NCBI GenBank assembly: GCA_964019335.1
Contig: OZ025655.1
Location: forward strand, 778,792-842,791
Source: Diplonema japonicum
Taxonomy: Eukaryota; Euglenozoa; Diplonemea; Diplonemida; Diplonemidae
Length of the DNA stretch: 64,000 nucleotides
Direction: 5' to 3'
Shown here: positions 55,966 through 64,000 of the stretch, piece after piece
How the letters are laid out: each line of letters opens with the position of its first letter
Position numbering within the stretch: the first letter of the stretch is position 1
The notes under the pieces: generated by a model
Seen by the model: only the letters and a program-made list of their open reading frames with translations
The model's database searches: none
What the model was told of the DNA's origin: nothing
Program-made: the position numbers and the translations under genes

Positions 55966-56467
55966 TTATAGTGTCCAAAAAAGTTTTTTTTTCCACCCAA
56001 AAGAAGTTGTCAAAGACACCCAAAAATTGATTTTTTTTTCTCAAAAGTACCCTAGGCCTTAATAGAGGCATTTAGTGAAGTGGGGTGAAAGTGAGAAGTT
56101 TGGGGGTCAAAAAAAAAGGTGCCCAAAAAAAATTATTTTTCACATGAACAAGTGGTCAAAAACACCTGAAAAGTTGTTTTTTACCTCAGAAAAATTGATT
56201 TTTTTCCATAAGGGTACCTATATCAGGCCTAGTAATGGTCTATCTTTTGGTTTTCTCTCCTTTATGACTTACCCTTCTCATTCTTTGTAATTACCCCCCC
56301 TTTTTGTTTACTGTACTTTATTGGGTGCATGGGGTGCTGGAAAAAAAAAAAAAATAGTGTCCAAAAAAATTGTTTCCTCCCAAAAAAAAGTGGCCAAAAG
56401 CACCCATAAATTGATTTTTTCTCAAAAAATAATTTTTTTCCCCCTCAAAAGTACCTATTCTAGACAG
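55966..56467. repeat. Three degenerate copies of a 100-115 bp direct repeat
   Basis: Copies lie at about 55966-56062, 56118-56231 and 56353-56467. Each runs from a GTGTCCAAAAAA-type or GTGCCCAAAAAA start, through A/T runs and CACCCAAAAATTGATTTT-type or related cores. Each ends with CAAAAGTACCTA-like or GGGTACCTAT-like sequence. Copies are diverged and separated by unrelated sequence. Confidence 0.7.
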
Positions 56468-56965
56468 GGTTGGTCAGACTGGACTGGTAAAACCGAAAAT
56501 ACGGGTCTGAGGGGTCTACCAGTCTGACTGGTCTGATGGGTCTGGCCAGTCTCACGGGTCTGGCCCCAACTTTTTTTTTTCCCTTTGTCAGGCATCCTGC
56601 CACACACCATAGGTACCCTTAAATGTCTTTTTTTTTTTTTTTTTTTTTTTCTTCTTCATACCACAGACATGCACAGCTCCACAGGGGCAGTGTTGGTCCA
56701 GACCCTTGAGGGACTCAGGGGACTCCAAGGGACAGGACAGGACAGGAGTCCCCTGAAATTTTCAGGGGTCTGGAGGGGACTCAGGGCAGTGATGGGTGAA
56801 TCCTAATTAGGACTAGACCGGACTGGACCAGACCAGACCGGATCCAGCATGAATTTCGACCCAATTATGCCAGACTGACCAGACTGACCAGACTGGACTG
56901 GACTGGACTGGACTGGACTGGACTGGACCGGACCAGACTGGACTGGACTGAACCGGTGGACAAGA
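56468..56965. repeat. GGACT/GACTG pentanucleotide-type minisatellite
   Basis: Degenerate runs of CTGGT, GGACT and GACTGGACTG units, purest at about 56860-56955, include several exact tandem GGACT units. A related array lies at about 60885-61025, and short GTCAGTCCG-type arrays occur near 58760-58820 and 61715-61765. Frames through it are repeats of S-P-V-Q type and not genes. Confidence 0.8.
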
Positions 56966-57290
56966 TACAACCACAACACCACATCCCCCCCTTTTTTTTT
57001 GCTGCAGAGTTCAAACATATAAACAGATGTCTACAAGAAAAGATGTTACACAGGTACTGAGAGACAACAACAACAACAACAACGAGAAACAAAGGAAAAA
57101 GAAAAAAAAAAAGAAAAAAGAAGAAAAAAAAACCTTTATCTTCTTTTTCAGGTGGTGGGGATAACATGAAAATATAAGAAAAACATCAGATGTGTTCGCT
57201 GTTGACCTCCTCATCAGTCATCACCAAGCAAACCACATGAGTGCAGAATCTTGGTTACCCAGGGTGCCCCAGCTAGGGTTGGTTGTAGCT
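56789..57290. repeat. Segmental duplication A, copy 1
   Basis: About 480-500 bp are repeated in direct orientation at 60864-61312. Shared landmarks in order are GTGATGGGTGAATCCTAATT, the GGACT array, TTTGCTGCAGAGTTCAAAC, an (ACA)n stretch, CTTTTTCAGGTGGTGGGGAT and ATCAGATGTGTTCGCTGTTG. The arrays inside differ in length. Confidence 0.85.
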
Positions 57291-58360
57291 TCTTCTGCAT
57301 TCTGTGTTGTGTCCTTAATGTGTGCAGTGTTCAGTTCAACCCCAGCCAGGGCGTCCCGGGTAACCAAGATTCTGCTCATGCAGGGGTGGGTCGTTTTGTT
57401 CCCTTCCACCAAACTGAAAAGTCGGAACTTGGTGGAATGGTGGAACCGGAACTTGGCAGACAGGGAATTCCTAACCTATTTTTTTTCTTTTTCTTTCCCC
57501 CCCCCTTTTTTTTTCCTCTTTGCATCATCAAGGTTGAAAGTGGTGACTATATCACCACAACACTGACAGCACAATATTCCATGTCGTGTTCTTAATGTGT
57601 GCAGTGTGCAGCTCAACACCAGAGCATCTGCAATACGTTCCTCCACTCGGGTGCTACCAGTGATGACCAACATGGAGGTCAACAGCGAACAACACATCTG
57701 ATGTACTTCTTATATTTTCCATGTTATCTCCACCACCTGAATGATATATATATGAGTTAAAAGAGGCCAGTGTTGGTGGCACCCTGCACAAGAACTGTCT
57801 ACTTGATTACAGGGGGCACCGCAGCCGGGTTGTAGCTTCTTCTGCATTCCGTGTCATGTCTTTAATGTGTGTGGTGTACAGCTCAACCCCAGCCGGAGTG
57901 TCCCAGGTAACCAAGATTTGGTGCTTGTGCAGTTTGCTGCCTGTTTGTCACCCTGAGCATCTGCATTATGTTCTTCCACTCGGGAGCTACTGGTGATGAC
58001 CAATGAGGTCAACAGCAAACAACACATCTGATGTTTTTCATGCTATCCCCACCACCTTTGGAATAATATACAAGAGTTAAAGGAGGCCGGTGTTGGCAGT
58101 GCCCTGCACAAGAACTGTCTACTTGATTACAGGGGGTGCACCACAGCCAGGTTGTAGCTTCTTCTGTGTTCTGCATCGGCTGTGGTGATTAAGGACAATA
58201 GGAAAAAAAAAAAAAAAAAAAAAAAAAAAAGGTAAGGAATTCCCTGTTCCACCAAGTTCTGGTTCCGCTGTTCCACCAAGCTCCGACTTTTCAGTTTGGT
58301 GGAAGGGAACGGAACGACCCACCCCTGCACGAGCAGAATCTGGTTACCCAGGACGCCCCG

Positions 58361-58858
58361 GCTGGGGTTGAGCTGAACACCGCACACATTAAGGACACGA
58401 TGCGGAATGCAGAAGAAGCTACAACTCGGCTGTGGTGTACCCCCTGTAATCAAGTAGTCTTGTGCAGGTCCTTTAACTCATATATCTCTCACCACGGCCG
58501 GGTTGTAGCTTCTTCTGCATTCCACGTTGATCACCACAGCCAGGTTGTATTACATCCAAATACAACATTTCCAGACATATGTACATACCTGCAGCTGCAG
58601 TGCACCAGAGTAGATAGGTGCAAATGGCTTGATGGAGCTGTGCATGTCTGTGGTACAAAGAAGAAGAAGAAGAAAAAAAAAAAAAAAAAAAAAAAAATCA
58701 TTATCCAATGAAAAAAAAGTGTTTGCAGGTGTGTCAAAAATTGCAGAAAATTTTCGAGTCCAGTCAGTCCGGTCAGTCTGGCCGATCTGGCCGATCCGGT
58801 CAGTCTGGTCAGTCTGGTAAAATGGGTACACCGGACCAGACTGGATTCACCCATCACT
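58361..58858. repeat. Segmental duplication C, copy 1
   Basis: This block is repeated in direct orientation at about 61301-61802. Shared landmarks are GAGCTGAACACCGCACACAT, AATCAAGTAGTCTTGTGCAG, TACATCCAAATACAACATTT, a poly-A tract and a GTCAGTCCGGTCAGTC-type array. Both copies end in CACCCATCACTG. Confidence 0.85.
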
Positions 58859-58859
58859 G

Positions 58860-59152
58860 CTCAGGGGACTCTTGGGACCAAAAAATTTCTTTGTGTTTTT
58901 TGTGTCACAAAGGCCCAAATTTAGGCTGGGGCTTGCATTTTTTTGGCACTTTTGGTTTCAAAGGTTCAAAAAAAGAGGTCCTAGGTTTGGGTGGGATCTG
59001 AGGCAAGGCTCACACTACCTTGTTGTGACTATGTAAAAAAAAAAAAAAAAAATTAAAAAAAAAATTAAAAAAATTTCAGGGGGTTTGGAGACCTGCTTTG
59101 AAAAAAATATTAAAAAGAGGCCTTTGTAAGAAAAGTACAATGCAAAAGAAAA
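58860..59152. repeat. Segmental duplication B, copy 1
   Basis: About 290 bp are nearly identical to 59940-60236 in direct orientation, from TCAGGGGACTCTTGGGACCA through GTTTGGGTGGGAT and a poly-A tract to AGAAAAGTACAATGC. The main difference is poly-A length. Confidence 0.9.
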
Positions 59153-59274
59153 AAAAAAAGTAAAAAAAGGGATGGGCAGTGTTGGTCAGTCCCGTCCTGT
59201 CCCCTAAAACGGAATACGGGCCTGGATGGGACTCACGGGACTCCATGGGACGGGACTCAACGGGACTCATGGGA

Positions 59275-59520
59275 CTCACAGGACTCTCCCCAACACTGTC
59301 ATTATTTTTGATAGTTTTGCAACTTTTTTTTTTTTTTTTTTTTTTTCCAAAGGAAAAATGGGGGAAAAAAAAAGAGAAAAAAATCCTTGATTTTTTTTGA
59401 CATACATGATGTGTTTACCTTTTCTTTTTTTTTTCCTTCTTTTTTTCTTGTCTTCTCACATTTTTTCGCACACCTAAACCAAGCTGTTGTTTCTGCTTTC
59501 CACATCAAATGTTGTATTTG
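59275..59520. repeat. Segmental duplication D, inverted partner at 62206-62512
   Basis: The block holding CAACACTGTCATTATTTTTG, a T-run, ACATACATGATGTGTTTACC and GCTTTCCACATCAAATGTTG is present as its reverse complement at about 62206-62512. Confidence 0.85.
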
Positions 59521-59524
59521 GATA

Positions 59525-59830
59525 GGCTTCTTCTACGTTCTGCATCGTTTCCTTAATCACCGTGACCGGGATGTAGCTTCTTCTGCATTCCACATCATGC
59601 CCTTAATCACTGCAGCCAGGTTGTAACTTCTTGCATTCCGTGTCATTTCCTTAACCACCACGGCCGGGTTGTAGCTTCTTCTGCATTCTGCGTCGTGTCC
59701 TTAATCACCATGGCCGAGTTGTAGCTTTTTGTGTTCCGTGTCATTTCCATAATCACAATGGCTGGACGGCCGGGTTGTAGCTTCTTCTGCGTTCTGTGTC
59801 GTGTCCTTAATGTGTGTGGTGTTCAGCTCA
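59525..59830. repeat. Tandem array of about 50-60 bp units, inverted copy at 60650-60870
   Basis: About five units share GGTTGTAGCTTCTTCTGCAT followed by a TCCGTGTCNTNTCCTTAATC-like segment and CACCACGGCCGGG-like sequence. The reverse-complement array (AGAAGAAGCTACAACCCGGC) lies at about 60650-60870. Single copies are scattered at 57280, 57835, 58150 and 58500. Confidence 0.85.
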
Positions 59831-59939
59831 ACCCCAGCCAGGGCACCCCAGGCAGTGTTGGTCCAGACCCTTGAGGGACTCAGGGGACTCCAAGGGACAG
59901 GACAGGAGTCCCCTGAAATTTTCAGGGGTCTGGAGGGGA

Positions 59940-60111
59940 CTCAGGGGACTCTTGGGACCAAAAAATTTCTTTGTGTTTTTTGTGTCACAAAGGCCCAAAT
60001 TTAGGCTGGGGCTTGCATTTTTTTGGTACTTTTGGTTTCAAAGGTTCAAAAAAAGAGGTCCTAGGTTTGGGTGGGATGTGAGGCAAGGCTCATACTACCT
60101 TGTTGTGACTA

Positions 60112-60148
<37 letters not shown>

Positions 60149-60236
60149 AAAAAAATGTCAGGGGGTTTGGAGACCTGCTTTGAAAAAAATATTAAAAAGA
60201 GGCCTTTGTAAGAAAAGTACAATGCAAAAAAAAAAA
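59940..60236. repeat. Segmental duplication B, copy 2
   Basis: Direct near-identical partner of 58860-59152, with a longer internal poly-A tract. Confidence 0.9.
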
Positions 60237-60451
60237 AAAAAAAAAAGTAAAAAAAGGGTTGGATGGGCAATGTTGGCCAGACTGGTGGTCTGAGGTCTGG
60301 CCCACAAACCACCCCAACACTGCAAATTTTCGACACACATGATGTATGCAACACAGGGTGCACAACACAGCACGTGTTTTATAACATGTACCACTATGCT
60401 GCACAGGGAAAAGCAGGTGTCACAATGTGCACCTCCTGGTGCACAATATAC

Positions 60452-60482
<31 letters not shown>

Positions 60483-60649
60483 GAAGAAAAAAAAATTTTT
60501 ATCTTCTTTTTCAGGTGGTGGGGATAACATGAAAATATAAGAAAAACATCAGATGTGTTGTTCGCTGTTGACCTCCTCATCTGTCATCACTGAGCAAACC
60601 ACACAAGCACAGAATCTTGGTTACCTGGGGTGCCCTGGCTGGGGTTGAG

Positions 60650-60870
60650 CTGAACACCACACACATTAAGGACACGACACAGAACGCAGAAGAAGCTACA
60701 ACCCGGCCGTCCAGCCATCGTGATTATGGAAATGACACGGAACACAAAAAGCTACAACTCGGCCACGGTGATTAAGGACACGACGCAGAATGCAGAAGAA
60801 GCTACAACCCGGCCGTGGTGGTTAAGGAAATGACACGGAATGCAAGAAGTTACAACCTGGCCAGTGATGG
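60650..60870. repeat. Inverted partner of the 59525-59830 array
   Basis: Reverse complement of the tandem units at 59525-59830, together with the CTGGGGTTGAGCTGAACACC segment that flanks that array. Confidence 0.85.
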
Positions 60871-61312
60871 GTGAATCCTAATTAGGACTAGACCGGACTG
60901 GACCGGACCGGACCGGATCCAGCGTGAATTTCGACCCAATTATGCTGGACTGACCGGACTGACCAGACTGGACCGGACCGGACTGGACCAGACCGGACTG
61001 GACTGGACTGAACCGGACCGGACAAGATACAACCACAACACCCTTTTTTTTTTTGCTGCAGAGTTCAAACGTATAAACAGATGTCTACAAGAAAAGATGT
61101 TACACAGGTACTGAGAGACGACAACAACAACAACAACGAGAAACGAAGAAAGAAAAAAAAAAAAACTTTTATCTTCTTTTTCAGGTGGTGGGGATAACAT
61201 GAAAATATAAGAAAAACATCAGATGTGTTCGCTGTTGACCTCCTCATCTGTCATCACCGAGCAAACCGCATGAGTGCAGAATCTTGGTTTCCTGGGGCAC
61301 CCTGGCTAGGGT
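60864..61312. repeat. Segmental duplication A, copy 2
   Basis: Direct partner of 56789-57290, with a shorter GGACT array and fewer intervening A-runs. Confidence 0.85.
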
Positions 61313-61600
61313 TGAGCTGAACACCGCACACATTAAGGACACGACACGGAACGCAGAAGAAGCTGTGGTGTACCCCCTGTAATCAAGTAGTCTTGTGCAG
61401 GTCCTTTAACTCATATATCTCTCACCACGGCCGGGTTGTAGCTTCTTCTGCATTCCACGTCGATCACCACAGCCGGGTTACATCCAAATACAACATTTCC
61501 GGACATATGTACATACCTGCAGCTGCAGTGCACTGGAGTAGATAGGTGCAAATTGCTTGATGGAGCTGTGCATGTCTGTGGTACAAAGAAGAAGGAGAAG

Positions 61601-61632
<32 letters not shown>

Positions 61633-61802
61633 AAAAAAAAAATCATTGTCCAAAAATATTTGAAAAAAAAGTGTTTGCAGGTGTGTCAAAAATTGCAGAA
61701 AATTTTCGAGTCCGGTCAGTCCGGTCAGTCCGGCCGATCCGGTCAGTCTGGTCAGTCCGGTAAATTGGGTACACCGGACCGGACCGGATTCACCCATCAC
61801 TG
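61301..61802. repeat. Segmental duplication C, copy 2
   Basis: Direct partner of 58361-58858. It follows directly after duplication A copy 2. Confidence 0.85.
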
Positions 61803-62205
61803 ACCTGGCTGCAGTGATTAAGGGCACGATGTGGAACGCAGAAGAAGCTACATCCCGGCCGCGGTGATTAAGGAAACGATGCAGAACGCTGAAGAAGCTA
61901 CAACTCGGCTGCGGTGCGCCCCCCTGTAATCAAGTAGACAGTTCTTGTGCAGGGTGCTGCCAACACCAGCCTCCTTTAACTCATATATTTATCTCCTATA
62001 TATTATTTTCAGGTGGGGGGGGGGACAACATGAAAATATGTGCAACAAACAGGCAGTGCGATGCAGGGGTTGAGCTGTACATCGCACGCATTAGAGGCAC
62101 GGCGCTGAAAGCAAGGAACCGATCTGTTTACACAGGTTGTATAAACATACACACCCTCCTCTTATACATATTATTTATTATTTCCCCCCTTTTCTATTAC
62201 ATCCA

Positions 62206-62512
62206 AATACAACATTTGATGTGGAAAGCAGAAACAACAGCTTGGCTTAGGTGTGTGAAAAAATGTGAGAAGACAAGAAAAAAAGAAGGAAAAAAAAAAA
62301 AAAAAGGTAAACACATCATGTATGTCAAAAAAAATCAAGGATTTTTTTCTCTTTTTTTTTTCCCCATTTTTTTTTTTTTTTCCAAAGGGAAAAAAAAAAA
62401 AAAAAAAAAAAAAAGTTGCAAAACTATCAAAAATAATGACAGTGTTGGGGAGAGTCCCGTGAGTCCCGTCCAGGCCCATATTCCGTTTTAGGGGACGGGA
62501 CGGGACTGACCA
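62206..62512. repeat. Segmental duplication D, inverted copy
   Basis: Reverse complement of about 59275-59520. It is followed by another inverted copy of the ATCAGATGTGTTGTTCGCTG module near 62570-62640. Confidence 0.85.
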
Positions 62513-62659
62513 ACACTGCCCCAGGTAACCAAGATTCTGCGCTTGTGTGGTTTGCTCAGTGATGACAGATGAGGAGGTCAACAGTGAACAACACATCTGA
62601 TGTTTTTCTTATATTTTCATGTTATCCCCACCACCTGAAAGAAGATAAAAGTTTTTTTT

Positions 62660-62733
62660 TTTTTTTTCTTTTTTTTTTTTTGTTTTACCAATAGTCAGCA
62701 CCCCCATGCACACTGAAATTTTATTGTTTTTTT

Positions 62734-62775
<42 letters not shown>

Positions 62776-63388
62776 GCAAATAACAATGGACCCACCCGTG
62801 CGAAACTAGGGGGAAGAAACTAAAGGGAGGAGGATATCGGGGTGCACGGCGGAGTGAACAAGGGACGGGAAAGGCTTTTTTTATTTACTTTCGTTCTTTC
62901 TCGTTCACTGGGAACCAAGGAGAGGTAGGGGGGGAAAAAGGTGAAAAGAAGTTCAAGAAAGTTGGGGGGGGTGGGAGGGCTATCGAAACTTGAGAGGAAG
63001 AGATGGAGGAGGGAAAAAGAATTAATTAATTTTTTTTTTTTTTTTAAAACCTAGAACCCATATCAAACAATCTTTTTCATTTTCTTTCTTTTAAACTTTT
63101 AAACTAGGAAGATTAAAAATTTTAAGATAGAAAGAAAAATAAGAAAAAGAAACAACATAAAAAAAAAAAAAAAAAAAAAAAATTAATTAATTAAAAATAA
63201 AACTAAAAATAAAAATAAAACACAATTTAAGACTAAAACTAAAATTAAAAATAAAAATAAAAATAAGCTCGATGATTTAAAGGAAGCTGGTTGGGGCACC
63301 CTTTGACTAAAATAAATAAAAATAAAAGTAAAAATAGAGAGGGAGAAGAGAAGCAGACAATCAATTGCTTTCTTCTCTTTCTTTTTAT

Positions 63389-63422
<34 letters not shown>

Positions 63423-63477
63423 CCCCTTCCCTAAAGAACGTTTTGACCAAAACATTGTTAAGGGAAAACAAGGACTA

Positions 63478-63508
<31 letters not shown>

Positions 63509-63656
63509 TAAAATGCATGTATGGGGGAGCGCTTTAACGAAAGCATACTAACCCTGTTTCTCTCCCTCTCTTCTTTCTCTCTTTCTTTTTCTTTTTCTTT
63601 TTTTTTTTTTTTTTTTTTTTTTCTCCTTTGTAGTTTTCCCTATTTAACTATCCCTC
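62660..63656. repeat. A/T homopolymers and AAAAAT microsatellites
   Basis: The stretch holds a long T-run (about 62735-62774), an A-run at about 63160-63181, (AAAAAT)n-like arrays near 63190-63265 and 63480-63512, and T-runs near 63390-63422 and 63598-63622. No coding sequence is seen. It is the 3' flank of the partial frame at the right edge. Confidence 0.75.
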
Positions 63657-64000
63657 TCAATTATACTCGCTGTCATCAACCCCCTCCATCTGAAGGGGGA
63701 TGGGGCTTCGGGGGGTCGCGCTTTGGGAGCCCCCCTCCGAAGATGATGGTGACAACCTCCCGACATAGGTGTCCATCTCCTCCTGCGCCTCCACCCCACG
63801 CGCAGGGGCGAGCTGTTTCCTGGACTTTTGGACCTCCACCGACTTCCCTTGTCCGTCCGGGGTTCCCACCATCGTCCCCTCGCTCCCCTCCCTCTGCCTC
63901 TTGTTTGCCCCTTCCTCCTGTTTCACCCGCCTCATCCCCGCCGCGAAATCCCTGTGTCTTTTCCGCGCCTCCAAGACCCTCTGGTACTCCGCCACGGGGA
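63657..64000 (-). CDS. C-terminal part of an unknown protein, truncated by the window edge
   Basis: An open frame of at least 112 residues enters from beyond position 64000 and ends at TGA 63657-63659. There is no ATG in the visible part at a plausible start. The sequence is hydrophilic: a basic helix (VLEARKRHRDFAAGMRRVKQ), then a disordered Gly/Ser/Pro-rich acidic tail ending VDDSEYN. Base composition is much more GC-rich than the adjacent tracts, which supports real coding. Family not recognisable from this fragment. It is again on the minus strand. Confidence 0.55.
   Translation of the reverse strand, partial: PVAEYQRVLEARKRHRDFAAGMRRVKQEEGANKRQREGSEGTMVGTPDGQGKSVEVQKSRKQLAPARGVEAQEEMDTYVGRLSPSSSEGGSQSATPRSPIPLQMEGVDDSEYN

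Noticed and set aside
59525-60870. CRISPR-like array
   Set aside because: Units are contiguous tandem repeats without unique spacers, occur in both orientations and lie in a eukaryotic genome.
55400-62640. Transposase, reverse transcriptase or viral genes in the repeat region
   Set aside because: All frames there are translations of homopolymers and minisatellites. No catalytic motif was seen on either strand.

Overview
This is nuclear DNA of a flagellated microbial eukaryote. It encodes an axonemal dynein heavy chain, an FG nucleoporin, a Rab14-type GTPase, a USP32-type deubiquitinase and genes with spliceosomal-type introns. No lineage can be named from the sequence alone. All 27 genes recognised between 171 and 54996, and the partial frame at the right edge, lie on the minus strand. 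Neighbouring coding regions are often only 45-95 nt apart. Nearly every start codon is preceded within 0-30 nt by an AG acceptor-like site, usually CAG. Together these suggest a directional gene cluster processed by spliced-leader trans-splicing, as in Euglenozoa or dinoflagellates. This is inference: no leader gene was seen.

Introns are tiny. I placed 34 of them, 31-54 nt long, mostly GTATG...CAG with a CA-rich 3' end. Removing them makes each multi-exon gene an exact multiple of three and restores recognisable domains. For example, five introns yield a 4685-residue dynein and four yield a 1447-residue USP32 homologue.

Layout, left to right (transcription runs right to left). 171-968: SAM-like plus tandem ubiquitin-like protein. 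974-3239: long homopolymer-rich gap. 3240-8309: multi-pass membrane protein, small Gly/Ala-rich protein, HEATR6 homologue, small secreted protein. 9449-14816: FG nucleoporin, acidic protein, coiled-coil protein, TLC-like membrane protein. 15181-29442: DNAH10-like dynein heavy chain. 29534-36297: small helical protein, DAHP synthase, C2/GRAM protein, anchored protein with three PsbP-like modules, two unresolved small genes. 36611-44430: DOMON/Na+-H+ exchanger/cyclic-nucleotide-binding-like fusion, J protein, tail-anchored protein, MFSD5-like transporter. 45141-54996: Rab14, EF-hand coiled-coil protein, small membrane protein, USP32 homologue, cytochrome b5, membrane protein, Kelch protein.

54997-63656 is a gene-free accessory region. 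It holds a 180-bp-arm hairpin, degenerate direct repeats, a GGACT-type minisatellite and a mosaic of 200-500 bp duplications in both orientations, followed by poly-A/T and AAAAAT tracts. A partial minus-strand frame (63657-64000) runs off the right edge.

The genes do not form one pathway. Loose themes are cilium/flagellum, membrane trafficking and the ubiquitin system. The most unusual single gene is the 1638-residue DOMON/exchanger/cNBD-like fusion (36611-41669).
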